NCBI RefSeq assembly: GCF_029968035.1
Contig: NZ_JASCIQ010000031.1
Location: 1 to 64,000 of the forward strand
Length of the DNA stretch: 64,000 nt
Origin: Streptomyces cavernicola
Lineage (GTDB): Bacteria; Actinomycetota; Actinomycetes; Streptomycetales; Streptomycetaceae
Reading direction: 5' to 3'
Below the pieces are notes generated by a model, which searched no databases, was not told the origin of the DNA, and saw only the letters and a list, made by a program, of their open reading frames with translations. The position numbers were made by a program, and so were the translations under genes. Positions 16,180 to 24,650 of this stretch are shown piece by piece; position 1 is the first letter of the stretch, and each line of letters starts with the position of its first letter.

Positions 16180-17607
16180 TCAGACGATCCCGAAGAGGAT
16201 GGCGGAAGCGAGCACCACGAGCGAGGTGAGCGCGGCCCATTTGACGGTGAACCTGGTGTGGTCGCCGAACTCGACCTTGGCCATGCCGACGAGGACGAAC
16301 ACGGCGGGCACCAGCGGGCTCGACATGTGCAGGGGCTGTCCTGCGATGGAGGCGCGGGCGATCTCCACCGGGGCGATGCCGTGGGCGGCGCCGGCCTCGG
16401 CGAGCACGGGGAGGACGCCGAAGTAGAAGCCGTCGTTGGACATGAAGTAGGTCAGCGGCAGGGAGAGGAGGCCGGTGACGAGGCCCATCTGGGAGCCCAT
16501 GGCGTCGGGGATGGAGCTGACCATCCACTTGGCCATCGACTCGACCATGCCGGTGCCCTGCAGGACGCCGGTGAAGACGGCGGCGGCGAAGACCATGCCG
16601 GCGACGTTGAGGACGTTCTCGGCGTGGGCGCCGATGCGGGCCTTCTGGTCGGTCATGTTGGGGAAGTTGACCGTGAGCGCGAGCGCGGCGCCGAGCAGGA
16701 AGAGGACCGGGATCGGCAGCCACTCCATGATCATGGCGGTGAGCAGGACGACCGTGAGCAGCGCGTTGAACCAGTACAGCTTGGGGCGCAGGGTGGCGCG
16801 GTTCGGGTCGAGCCCGGAGAAGACCTCGCCGTCCTCGTTCTCGTACGAGGGAGCGCTGTGGTCACCCGAGCCGGAGCCGGAGCCCTTGCCCGAAGTGCCC
16901 TTGCCGGAGGTGCCGTTGCCGACGCCCGCGCCGACGAGGACCTTCTCGTCCGCGGTCTCGGTGACCGTCTCGGTGACCTCGCCGAGGGAGAGGTGGCCGA
17001 GGCGCTTGCGCTCACGGCGGCCGAGGACGTACGAGAGGGCGAAGACGGCGAGGAGGCCGACCGCGAGCGCCGGGATCATCGGCACGAAGATGTCGGTGGC
17101 GTCGACCTTGAGGGCCGTCGCGGCGCGGGCGGTGGGGCCGCCCCAGGGGAGGGTGTTCATGACGCCGTTGGCGGTGGCGGCGACACCGGTCAGCACGACC
17201 AGGCTCATCTTCAGGCGCTTGTAGAGCGGATACATCGCCGAGACGGTGATCATGAAGGTGGTCGAGCCATCGCCGTCGAGCGAGACGATCGCGGCGAGGA
17301 TGGCCGTGCCGACGACGATCCGCATCGGGTCCGCCTTGCAGAACCGCAGGATGGCTCGGACGATCGGGTCGAACAGGCCGACGTCGATCATGACGCCGAA
17401 GTAGACGATGGCGAACATGAGCATCGCGGCGGTGGGCGCGAGATCAGTGACGCCGTCGAGGACGTAGTCCCCTAGCTTCGCTCCTTGTCCGACGAAGACG
17501 CAGAACAGCGCGGGAATGAGCACCAGTGCCGCTATCGGCGACATCTTCTTCATCATGATCAGGACCAGGAAGGTCGCGATCATGGCGAAGCCGAGGATTG
17601 TCAGCAT
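16180..17607 (-). CDS. CitMHS-family citrate-metal:H+ symporter
   Basis: A 475-residue inner-membrane transporter of the CitMHS family, which imports divalent-metal-bound citrate with protons. Family blocks include MLTILGFAMIATFLVLIMMKK at the start, IVSLDGDGSTTFMITVSAMYPLY near 110, NTLPWGGPTARAA near 155, and YFMSNDGFYFGVLPVL plus GQPLHMSSPLVPA in the C-terminal half. A flexible Gly/Ser/Lys loop (~228-250) followed by acidic residues sits between the two membrane halves. It is the first gene of an operon with the MFS gene. About 80 bases upstream lies CGTTAACAAG (17686-17695), also found upstream of tctC, so a citrate-responsive regulator may control both. Confidence 0.94.
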   Translation of the reverse strand: MLTILGFAMIATFLVLIMMKKMSPIAALVLIPALFCVFVGQGAKLGDYVLDGVTDLAPTAAMLMFAIVYFGVMIDVGLFDPIVRAILRFCKADPMRIVVGTAILAAIVSLDGDGSTTFMITVSAMYPLYKRLKMSLVVLTGVAATANGVMNTLPWGGPTARAATALKVDATDIFVPMIPALAVGLLAVFALSYVLGRRERKRLGHLSLGEVTETVTETADEKVLVGAGVGNGTSGKGTSGKGSGSGSGDHSAPSYENEDGEVFSGLDPNRATLRPKLYWFNALLTVVLLTAMIMEWLPIPVLFLLGAALALTVNFPNMTDQKARIGAHAENVLNVAGMVFAAAVFTGVLQGTGMVESMAKWMVSSIPDAMGSQMGLVTGLLSLPLTYFMSNDGFYFGVLPVLAEAGAAHGIAPVEIARASIAGQPLHMSSPLVPAVFVLVGMAKVEFGDHTRFTVKWAALTSLVVLASAILFGIV

Positions 17608-17685
17608 TTGGGGCCTCTCACGTTCGCCCTTGAACTCCCACCACCAGGGCCGGCGGTTCGCATGACGTTAAGACCCGCTATTCAT

Positions 17686-17695
17686 CGTTAACAAG
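17686..17695. promoter_or_regulatory. Shared 10-mer upstream of citMHS
   Basis: CGTTAACAAG lies 79-88 bases upstream of the CitMHS start. The same 10-mer occurs 61-70 bases upstream of tctC in the same orientation. Around it GTTAAC and GTTGAC are spaced 11 bases apart, and a further CGTTAAG lies at 17666-17672, a pattern usual for response-regulator sites. Confidence 0.5.
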
Positions 17696-17731
17696 ACGTT
17701 GACATGCGAGCAATAAGAGCAAAACTCCAGG

Positions 17732-20053
17732 TCACAGCGTTGCCTGCGGGTTCGTGGCCTCCTCGTCGACGGGTGTGAGCAGAACCGGCACCCCGTTGAG
17801 CACCGCGGTCCCCGACAGCGGGTCCAGGAGCGTCCCGTCGAGCAGCTGGTTGCTGTTGACCCCGGGCGCGGCCGTCGCGACGGTCGTACGGGTGCCGGGC
17901 CGGTCGTGGCCCCAGCCGTGCGGCAGGCTCACGACGCCCCGGCGTACGGCCGCGGTGATCTCGGCGGGGGCCTCGATCTCTCCCCCGGCGCCCTTGACGC
18001 GTACGGGAGCGCCGTCGGCGATGCCGGCGCGGGCGGCGTCCTCGGGGTGGATCTGCAGCGTGCAGCGGTTGGAGCCGCGGTTGAGTACGGGCACGTTGTG
18101 CAGCCAGCTGTTGTTGGACCGCAGATGGCGGCGGCCGACGAGGACGAGGCCTTCGAGGGGGTCGCGGTCCAGGGCGGCGCGCAGGCGGGGCAGGTCGGCG
18201 GCGACGGGCTCGGGGAGCAGCTCGACGCGGCCGCTGCGGGTGCGGAGCACTTCGGGAAGCCGGGGCTTCAGGGGCCCGAGATCGATGCCGTGCGGGTGGT
18301 CGAGCAGCCGGTCGAGGCTGAGCCCCTCCGGCTGGGCCCCGAAGCCGTCGCCGTACGGGCCGAGGCGCAGCATCAGGTCGAGGCGGCGTTCGGCGCCGGT
18401 CTCGCCGGTGAGGAGGCCTGCCAACTCCTTCGGGTCGCGGCCGTGCACGGGCGCGTGTGGGTCGGCGACGGCCTTGCCGAGGGTGCGCCCGATCACCAGG
18501 TCGTCCACGGCGTGCGCCGGCGCCCCGTGCATCCCGGAGACGGCGAGGACGAGCCGAGCGTGGATCTCGCACTCGTCGAGACCGCCGTCCTGGAGCGGTA
18601 CGGCGGCGCGGGTGTAGCGGACCTGGTTGCGTACGGCGAGGGTGTTGAACGCGAAGTCGTAGTGGGCGCTCTGCGCGGGCGGCGGCGGGGGCAGCACCAC
18701 CTGCGCGTGCCGCGAGGTCTCGTTGAGGTACGGGTCGACGCTCACCATGAAGTCCAGGCTCGCGAGCGCCGCGTCGAGGCGGCCGCCGTCGGGTGCGGAG
18801 AGCACCGGGTTGGCGGCGATCGCGACGAGCGCGCGGATGCGGCCCTCGCCGGGGGTGTCGATCTCCTCGGCGAGCGCGGCGGCCGGCAGCTCGCTCTTGA
18901 GCTCGGGGTGGCCGCTGACCCGGCTCGTCCAGCGCCCGAGCCGGAAGCCCTTGCCCGGGGCGGCGGGGCGGGGCGCGCGGTCGGTGGCGGAGAGCGGGAA
19001 GAGGGCGCCGCCCGGCCGGTCGAGGTTGCCGGTGAGGACGTTCAGGACGTCGACGAGCCAGCTCGCGAGGGTGCCGAACTCGACGGTGCAGGTGCCGATG
19101 CGGCCGTACACGGCGGCGGTGGGCGCGGCGGCGAGCTCCCGGGCCAGCTCCCGGATCCCGGCGGCGGGCAGGTCGCAGCCGGCGGCGACGGCCTCGGGGC
19201 TGAACTCCCGTACAGCGTCCCGGACTTGGGCCACGCCCTGCACGTACACGTCGAGACGGCCGAGCGCGATCAGGTCCTCCTCGAAGAGGACGTGGACGAG
19301 CGCGGCGAGCAGCAGGGCGTCGGCGCCGGGGCGGATCGCGAGGTGGCGGTCGGCGAGCTGCGCGGTGCGGGTGGCGCGCGGGTCGACGACGGTGAGGGTC
19401 CCGCCGCGCTCGCGCAGCGCCTTGAGGCGGCCGGGGAAGTCGGGCGCCGTGCACAGGCTGCCGTTGGACTCCAGCGGGTTGGCGCCGAGGAGCAGCAGGC
19501 AGTCGGTGCGGTCCAGGTCCGGCACGGGGATCGCGAACGGGTCGCCGAAGAGGAGCCCGCCGGAGACGTGCTTGGGCATCTGGTCGAGGGTGCTGGCGGT
19601 GAAGAGGTTGCGGGTGCCGAGGGCGCTCAGGAGGGCGGGCGGGTAGAGGGCGCCGGCCATGGTGTGCACGTTGGGGTTGCCGAGGACGACGCCGACCGCG
19701 TTCGGCCCGTGCTCCTCGACGAGCGGCCGTATCCCTGCGGCGACCGCGTCGAAGGCCTCCTCCCAACTCGCCTCCTGCAGCGTGCCGTTGCGGCGGACCA
19801 GGGGGCGCGTGAGCCGGTCCGGGTCGCCGTCGAGCGCGCCGAAGGCGGCGCCCTTGGGGCAGACGAAGCCGCGACTGAACACATCGTCGCGGTCGCCGCG
19901 CGCGCCCGTGACCCGGGTCCCCTCGATGGTGAGCGTCAGGCCGCAGGTGGCCTCGCAGAGCGGGCAGATGCGGGGCGCGGTGCGGGACTCGGCGCCGGCC
20001 TCGGTGCGGTTCTCGGTGCGGGCGGTAGGCGCGGTACGGGCGTTGCGGGACAC
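17732..20053 (-). CDS. Molybdopterin oxidoreductase (formate dehydrogenase/nitrate reductase-like catalytic subunit)
   Basis: A 773-residue cytosolic enzyme of the DMSO-reductase superfamily. The N-terminus binds a 4Fe-4S cluster: C30, C33, C37 and C65 in CPLCEATCG ... FVCPKG. The molybdopterin domains follow (LGNPNVHTMAG, LLLGANPLESNGS, VVDPRATRTAQLADRHLAIRPGADALLL), and the C-terminal dinucleotide-binding domain has LRSNNSWLHNVP and VRVKGAGGEIEAPAEI. No Tat signal is seen. No partner subunits are adjacent. The start is GTG 20053 with GGGAGGG upstream; the frame is open to 20101 but has no RBS there. A palindrome TACCGACCGGTA lies 48 bases upstream and the TetR gene 20164-20775 precedes it on the same strand. 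The substrate is uncertain. Confidence 0.92.
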   Translation of the reverse strand: MSRNARTAPTARTENRTEAGAESRTAPRICPLCEATCGLTLTIEGTRVTGARGDRDDVFSRGFVCPKGAAFGALDGDPDRLTRPLVRRNGTLQEASWEEAFDAVAAGIRPLVEEHGPNAVGVVLGNPNVHTMAGALYPPALLSALGTRNLFTASTLDQMPKHVSGGLLFGDPFAIPVPDLDRTDCLLLLGANPLESNGSLCTAPDFPGRLKALRERGGTLTVVDPRATRTAQLADRHLAIRPGADALLLAALVHVLFEEDLIALGRLDVYVQGVAQVRDAVREFSPEAVAAGCDLPAAGIRELARELAAAPTAAVYGRIGTCTVEFGTLASWLVDVLNVLTGNLDRPGGALFPLSATDRAPRPAAPGKGFRLGRWTSRVSGHPELKSELPAAALAEEIDTPGEGRIRALVAIAANPVLSAPDGGRLDAALASLDFMVSVDPYLNETSRHAQVVLPPPPPAQSAHYDFAFNTLAVRNQVRYTRAAVPLQDGGLDECEIHARLVLAVSGMHGAPAHAVDDLVIGRTLGKAVADPHAPVHGRDPKELAGLLTGETGAERRLDLMLRLGPYGDGFGAQPEGLSLDRLLDHPHGIDLGPLKPRLPEVLRTRSGRVELLPEPVAADLPRLRAALDRDPLEGLVLVGRRHLRSNNSWLHNVPVLNRGSNRCTLQIHPEDAARAGIADGAPVRVKGAGGEIEAPAEITAAVRRGVVSLPHGWGHDRPGTRTTVATAAPGVNSNQLLDGTLLDPLSGTAVLNGVPVLLTPVDEEATNPQATL

Positions 20054-20100
20054 GGGCCCTCCCTGGGGCGGCAGCAGCGGCGCACGATCCGCCCCGAGCA

Positions 20101-20112
20101 TACCGACCGGTA
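20101..20112. promoter_or_regulatory. TACCGACCGGTA palindrome before the molybdopterin enzyme
   Basis: TACCG and CGGTA arms flank AC, 48 bases upstream of the oxidoreductase start and between it and the TetR gene. A TetR-type operator is the likely reading. Confidence 0.45.
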
Positions 20113-20163
20113 CGCACGGGGGCGAGGGCCTGGCGGGAGGTTCGCTCGCCGTACTCCCCGGCT

Positions 20164-20775
20164 TCAGTCCAGGGACCGCGCCAGGTAGGCGTGCAGCAAC
20201 TCCCGGGTCTCCGCGATCAGTTCGGGGTCCCCTTCGGGGCTCACCCGGAACGCCAGGCGCAGTACGGCGTCCGCGGCCTCCACACCGACCAGGAGGCAGC
20301 GGCGCAGTCCGGCGTCGAGCGGGCGTCCCAGGTGCCCGGCGAGCAGGTCGGCGAGGCGGTCGGCGAGCAGGTGGTTGGCCTCGGACGGCGCCTGCACGGG
20401 GCCCGCGAAGTCGACCAGGGTGAAGCCGGGGACGACGCGCTTCATCGCCAGGTACTCCTCCAACCCGGCGTCGACCGCGGTCCGCCAGTCGTCGTGCCCG
20501 ACCGTCGCGAGCCGGCCGGAGATGCGCTCCGTGTACCGGTCGAGGTTGCGCTGCCCGAGGGCGTCGGCCATGGCGCGCTTGTTGCCGAAGAAGCGGTAGA
20601 CGGAGCCGATCGGCACGTCCGCGCGCTCGGCGACGGAACGCGTGCTCAGGGCCTCGTACCCGACCTCGTCGAGCAGGCCCGCGCAGGCGTCGAGAATCCG
20701 GTTCAACCGCTCGGCGCTGCGCTGTTGCACGGGGGTACGGCGGAGGTTCGCCTTCGGCTCAGGGGTCCAGGACAT
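20164..20775 (-). CDS. TetR family regulator
   Basis: A 203-residue repressor with an N-terminal helix-turn-helix (RTPVQQRSAERLNRILDACAGLLDEVG, LSTRSVAERADVPIGSVYRFFGNKRAM) and a helical ligand domain. It lies between the molybdopterin oxidoreductase (same strand, 110 bases downstream) and divergent hmgA (140-base gap). Either could be its target: the TACCGACCGGTA site precedes the former, and an inverted repeat and direct repeats sit before hmgA. The ligand is unknown. Confidence 0.9.
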   Translation of the reverse strand: MSWTPEPKANLRRTPVQQRSAERLNRILDACAGLLDEVGYEALSTRSVAERADVPIGSVYRFFGNKRAMADALGQRNLDRYTERISGRLATVGHDDWRTAVDAGLEEYLAMKRVVPGFTLVDFAGPVQAPSEANHLLADRLADLLAGHLGRPLDAGLRRCLLVGVEAADAVLRLAFRVSPEGDPELIAETRELLHAYLARSLD

Positions 20776-20828
20776 GCGGGTGAGGGTAGCGGCCGAGCCG
20801 CCCGTACCCGTTGACGGAACCCCACCGC

Positions 20829-20852
20829 AATCCTACGGTGGCCCATAGGATT
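20829..20852. promoter_or_regulatory. Inverted repeat in the hmgA/TetR divergent region
   Basis: AATCCTA and TAGGATT are perfect 7-base arms 10 bases apart, so they fall on nearly one face of the helix. The position, 64-87 bases before hmgA, fits a repressor or activator site. Confidence 0.5.
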
Positions 20853-20879
20853 CAGTGATCCAGAGTTTCAGTGATCCAG
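20851..20879. repeat. 13-bp direct repeat upstream of hmgA
   Basis: TTCAGTGATCCAG occurs at 20851-20863 and 20867-20879 with a 16-base period, 37-65 bases before hmgA. It partly overlaps the inverted repeat 20829-20852. It may be a regulator site or a small duplication. Confidence 0.7.
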
Positions 20880-20915
20880 CGGACGCAGAGATTGCTTCGG
20901 CAGCGGGGAGCGCAG

Positions 20916-22244
20916 ATGAGCGGGACCGAGCAGGCGCGGAAGGCGGCGGAGGGGCTGACCTACCTCTCCGGATTCGGCAACGAGCACAGCAGCGAGGCCG
21001 TCCCCGGCGCTCTGCCCGACGGCCGGAACTCCCCGCAGCGCGCACCCCTCGGGCTGTACGCCGAGCAGTTGAGCGGCAGCGCGTTCACCGAGCCGCGGGC
21101 GCACAACCGCCGCTCGTGGCTGTACCGCATCCGCCCCTCCGCCGCGCATCCGGCGTTCACGCGGATCGACAACGGCGGGGTGCGCACCGCCCCGTTCACC
21201 GAGTCCGTGCCCGACCCCAACCGGCTGCGCTGGAACCCACTGCCGGAGCCCGCGCCCGGCACGGACTTCCTGGACGGCCTGTGGACGGTCGGCGGCAACG
21301 GCGACGCGACGCAGCGCACCGGTATGGCCGTGCATCTGTACCACGCCAACTCCCCCATGGAACGGCGGGTGTTCAGCAACGCCGACGGCGAGCTCCTGAT
21401 CGTGCCCGAGCACGGCGGCCTGCTGCTCCGCACCGAACTCGGCCTGCTGCGGGCCGAGCCGGGCGAGGTCGCGCTGATCCCGCGCGGGGTGCGCTTCCGC
21501 GTGGAGCTGCTCGACGCGACCGCCCGCGGCTATGTCTGCGAGAACTACGGGGCGCCGTTCCGGCTGCCCGACCTCGGCCCGATCGGCGCCAACGGCCTGG
21601 CCAACGCACGGGACTTCAGGGCGCCCGTCGCCGCGTACGAGGACGTGGAAGGGGACGTGGAGGTGGTCAACAAGTACTGCGGCAACCTCTGGTCCGCGGT
21701 CTACGACCACTCCCCGCTCGACGTGGTCGCCTGGCACGGCAACCATGTCCCGTACGTCTACGACCTGCACCGCTTCAACGTCATCGGCTCGATCAGCTAC
21801 GACCACCCGGACCCGTCGATCTTCACCGTGCTGACCTCGCCGACCGACACCCCGGGGCTCGCCGGCGTCGACTTCGTGGTGTTCGCGCCGCGCTGGCTGG
21901 TCGGCGAGGACACGTTCCGGCCGCCGTACTTCCACCGGAACGTGATGAGCGAGTACATGGGCCTGATCGAGGGCGCGTACGACGCCAAAGCGGAAGGCTT
22001 CGTGCCGGGCGGCGGCTCGCTGCACAACATGATGTCGGCGCACGGACCGGACCGGGAGACCTTCGAGAAGGCGTCCGCGGCCGAGCTGCAGCCGCAGAAG
22101 ATCGACGACGGCTTGGCCTTCATGTTCGAGACGCGCTGGCCGGTGACCCTGGCCCCGCAGGCCGCCGAGGCGTCCTGCCTGCAGACGGGTTACGACGATG
22201 TGTGGCAAGGTCTCCAGCGTCATTTCCGGTCAGGAGACGCCTGA
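20916..22244 (+). CDS. hmgA: Homogentisate 1,2-dioxygenase
   Basis: A 442-residue ring-cleaving Fe(II) enzyme of tyrosine/phenylalanine breakdown, turning homogentisate into maleylacetoacetate. The N-terminus has LTYLSGFGNEHSSEAVPGALP and the mid-region the cupin strands ELLIVPEHGGLLLRTELG. The C-terminal iron site shows FHRNVMSEYMG (His and Glu six apart) and SLHNMMSAHGPD (His). The start ATG 20916 has GGGGAG upstream; an in-frame ATG at 20871 lies in the direct repeat and is rejected. A GntR gene follows after 34 bases and probably belongs to the same operon. Upstream repeats suggest tight control. Length matches the family. Confidence 0.97.
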   Translation: MSGTEQARKAAEGLTYLSGFGNEHSSEAVPGALPDGRNSPQRAPLGLYAEQLSGSAFTEPRAHNRRSWLYRIRPSAAHPAFTRIDNGGVRTAPFTESVPDPNRLRWNPLPEPAPGTDFLDGLWTVGGNGDATQRTGMAVHLYHANSPMERRVFSNADGELLIVPEHGGLLLRTELGLLRAEPGEVALIPRGVRFRVELLDATARGYVCENYGAPFRLPDLGPIGANGLANARDFRAPVAAYEDVEGDVEVVNKYCGNLWSAVYDHSPLDVVAWHGNHVPYVYDLHRFNVIGSISYDHPDPSIFTVLTSPTDTPGLAGVDFVVFAPRWLVGEDTFRPPYFHRNVMSEYMGLIEGAYDAKAEGFVPGGGSLHNMMSAHGPDRETFEKASAAELQPQKIDDGLAFMFETRWPVTLAPQAAEASCLQTGYDDVWQGLQRHFRSGDA

Positions 22245-22278
22245 GCAAGATGCCCGAGAGATACGGAGCGGAGCAGCC

Positions 22279-23028
22279 GTGACCGCCTTTGCCCCGGACT
22301 CGATCGTCCTCAACCGCAAGCTGCCGCTGTGGTACCAGGTGTCGCAGTCCCTGCGCGCCTCGATACTCGGCCGCACCCCGGACGCGCCGCTGCGCCTGCC
22401 CACCGAGGAACAGCTCGCGCTGCACTACGGCGTGAGCGTCCTGACCATGCGGCAGGCGCTCAAAGAGCTGGAGGACGAGGGCCTGATCAGCCGGCACCGG
22501 CGGCGCGGCACGTTCATCGAGCCGAGCGCCGAACGCGGCGCTCCGGTACGCCTGTTGGGTTCCGTCGACGCGATCGTTGCGCAGCAGTCCGGCATGCGCA
22601 CCGAACTCCTCGACCAGGGCAGCGGTCCGGCGCCCGCCGAGGTCGCCGAGTACTTCCCCGGTCTGCCCGCAGTGGCCTCGTACCACCGGCTGCGCAGCGA
22701 CGAGCAGACCGGGGAGCCGACCAACCACGCGCGCAACTACGTCCGTCCGGACGTCGCCGAGCGGATCGACCCGGCCGATCTGGAGCGCTGGCCGATGACG
22801 AAGGTGCTGCGCGACGTGGTCCGCCTGAACATCAGCCGGATCACGGACACCGTGGAGGCGCGGCTCGCGGACCCGGAGACGGCGACGCTGCTCCAAGTCC
22901 CGCTGCTCAGCCCGATCCTGCACTACACCGGCGTCACCTACGACGAGGACGGCGAGGTCCTCGACGTCGCCCGCATCCACTACCGCGGCGACCGCTTCTC
23001 GTTCACGGTCACCCTGGACGCCCACTGA
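22279..23028 (+). CDS. GntR family regulator (HutC/UTRA type)
   Basis: A 249-residue regulator. The winged helix is at ~15-80 (LPLWYQVSQSLRASIL, LPTEEQLALHYGVSVLTMRQALKELEDEGLISRHRRRGTFI) and the UTRA ligand domain fills the rest (SYHRLRSDEQTGEPTNHARNYV, LNISRITDTVEARLADPETATLL, VARIHYRGDRFSFTVTLDAH). It lies 34 bases after hmgA, so it probably senses a related metabolite and controls hmgA by binding the upstream repeats; this is inferred from position. The start is GTG 22279 with GGAG upstream. The last nine codons and stop are partly duplicated just downstream (23029-23082). Confidence 0.92.
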   Translation: MTAFAPDSIVLNRKLPLWYQVSQSLRASILGRTPDAPLRLPTEEQLALHYGVSVLTMRQALKELEDEGLISRHRRRGTFIEPSAERGAPVRLLGSVDAIVAQQSGMRTELLDQGSGPAPAEVAEYFPGLPAVASYHRLRSDEQTGEPTNHARNYVRPDVAERIDPADLERWPMTKVLRDVVRLNISRITDTVEARLADPETATLLQVPLLSPILHYTGVTYDEDGEVLDVARIHYRGDRFSFTVTLDAH

Positions 23029-23079
23029 TTCACGGTCGCCCAGGGCACTCGGGTCACCCAGGGCACCCTGGACGCTCAC
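23002..23079. repeat. Partial duplications at and after the GntR stop codon
   Basis: The last codons TTCACGGTCACC...GACGCCCAC and the stop are followed directly by TTCACGGTCGCC, then by two copies of CCCAGGGCAC (23038-23047, 23057-23066) and by ACCCTGGACGCTCAC, a near copy of the C-terminal codons. The 75-base gap to the next gene consists mostly of such repeats. Confidence 0.7.
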
Positions 23080-23102
23080 CCGCCACGCCGTACGATCGAG
23101 GC

Positions 23103-24311
23103 GTGACTCACTCGGACGTGGCAGCCGTTTCCGCCGCCCCGCTGCTCGACGATCTGCTGCCCTGGTCGGTCGCTCCGCTGCGGCTCGGCCGCGACTGGCC
23201 GATGGCGCCGGACGCGACGTCGCTGAAGGCGCGTTGGACGGCGTTCGTCCGCGCCGACGCCGGCGAGCGGGACGCGCTCCTGCGGCCCAGCCGCTCCCGG
23301 ACCCTGATCACCTCCGTCGCCCAGCTCCCCGGCCAGTCCAGCGGCACGGGCGCGCTCGCCGCCGAGTCCGGGCCGTGCCCCGAGCCGGTGCGGGTGCTGC
23401 ATGGGGCGTTCGACGAGCAGTGGCTGCTCCCCGACCACCGGCTGATCGACGCGGCCCGGCCCGAACTGTGGCGGGTCGCCGACGCCGAGCAGCTGTTCCT
23501 GGTCGAACCGGGGCACGTGCCGGACTCCGGCGGTCCCGCGCTCGTCGCCACCGCGCTGCTGCCCGACGGCCGCTCCCCCGCCGGGCGGCCCGGCCGCGTC
23601 CGCCCGCTGTTCCGCCGCCCCGGCGGGGCCGAACCCAACCTCGCGCCCGGCCTGCTCGACGCCCTCGCGGCCCGGCTCGGCACGGAGGTGCGCCCGGAGG
23701 AGGTGCTCGCCTGGTGCCTGGCCGCGGCCCGCCGCACCCCCTCGGGCTGCCGGGTGCCGCTCACCGCCGACCCCGACGTGTGGGCGCACGGCGTCGACCT
23801 CGGCCACCGCATCCTCTGGCTGCACCTGCGCACCGGAGAGCGCCCCAAACTCCCCGGCGGCCGCCGCCCGTACGTCCGCTCCGCGCTCCCCGCCCGCCCC
23901 ACCGAACTGCTCTACGACCGCGAGGAGGAGGCCCTGCACATCGGCGAGGGCCGGATCTCCCCGGTGCCGGCGGCGGCCTGGGACTTCCACGTCTGCGGAG
24001 TACGGGTCCTTCAGCTGTGGTTCGAACGGCGTGCGTGGCCGGGCGAGGTCGAGGGGCTTGCGGCGTTGCGCCCGTCGGCTTGGCCGCAGGCGTGGACGTC
24101 GGAGCTGCTCGAACTCATCACGGTCCTGGCGCTTCTCGCCGAACTTCGGCCTCGGCAGGCCGAGTTGGTGCGGGCGGTGGGCTCGGCGCCCCTCTCCGCC
24201 GGGGCGTTGCGCACGGCGGGCGTGCTGCCCGCACCGGCCACGTCCCGCCGCCCGGCCTCAGTCCTCGACCACCACGAGGAGGGCCCCGGCGGCCAGTTCG
24301 CCCTGCTCTAG
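23103..24311 (+). CDS. Orphan type ISP restriction-modification C-terminal specificity-domain protein
   Basis: A 402-residue protein whose last ~150 residues match the type ISP (LlaBIII-like) C-terminal specificity domain: YDREEEALHIGEGRISPVPAAAWDFHVCGVRVLQLWFERR and SAWPQAWTSELLELITVLALLAELRPRQAELV. No helicase, nuclease or methyltransferase motif is seen in the N-terminal part (LLDDLLPWSVAPLRLGRDWPMAPD), and no such gene is adjacent. This standalone form recurs near hmgA in Streptomyces as I recall. DNA target recognition without modification, or a repurposed role, is possible. The start is GTG 23103. It ends at the repeat element R2. Confidence 0.75.
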   Translation: MTHSDVAAVSAAPLLDDLLPWSVAPLRLGRDWPMAPDATSLKARWTAFVRADAGERDALLRPSRSRTLITSVAQLPGQSSGTGALAAESGPCPEPVRVLHGAFDEQWLLPDHRLIDAARPELWRVADAEQLFLVEPGHVPDSGGPALVATALLPDGRSPAGRPGRVRPLFRRPGGAEPNLAPGLLDALAARLGTEVRPEEVLAWCLAAARRTPSGCRVPLTADPDVWAHGVDLGHRILWLHLRTGERPKLPGGRRPYVRSALPARPTELLYDREEEALHIGEGRISPVPAAAWDFHVCGVRVLQLWFERRAWPGEVEGLAALRPSAWPQAWTSELLELITVLALLAELRPRQAELVRAVGSAPLSAGALRTAGVLPAPATSRRPASVLDHHEEGPGGQFALL

Positions 24312-24314
24312 CCC

Positions 24315-24637
24315 CACCCCGCCCCTTCCCGGCTGTGTCCGATACGCGGCTGCCGCCGCGTGGCTGCAGCAACTTCGGGGCTGCGCCCCGGACCCGCGTC
24401 GTTCGGCTTTCCCGCCATCGTGGCTGGTCGCGCAGTTCCCCGCGCCCCTGTCGGGGCACGTGAAATTCAGCCCCATCCCGCAAAATCCAGCCCCTCCGGC
24501 GTTTGAGATGGGGGTCCCCCCTGCTCGAGCGAAGCCGAGAGCTTGGGGGAGGGGGTCCGGGGGCCGGCCCCGTGCCGACGGCGGCCACGCGGCGGCAGCC
24601 GCATATCGGACACAGCCGGGAAGGGGCGGGGAGGGGA
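24315..24637. repeat. GC-rich intergenic inverted-repeat element, copy R2
   Basis: It fills the gap between the convergent genes ending at 24311 and 24651. The outer arms pair over more than 40 bases (CCCCGCCCCTTCCC, then a stretch around GCTGTGTCCGATACGCGGC, with its complement at the far end). The core holds CCCCTCCGGCGTTTGAG, a palindromic block around TGCTCGAGCG (also in R6 and R8), and GTTCCCCGCGCCCCTGTCGG. Likely a bidirectional terminator. Confidence 0.85.
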
Positions 24638-24650
24638 TCAAAGAAAGGCC

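Noticed and set aside
24118..24588. Frames inside repeat element R2 and similar ones in R3, R4, R6 and R8
   Set aside because: They translate palindromic repeat DNA (for example SRLRSSRGDPHLKRRRG in both R2 and R8); the matching peptides come from shared repeats, not from genes.
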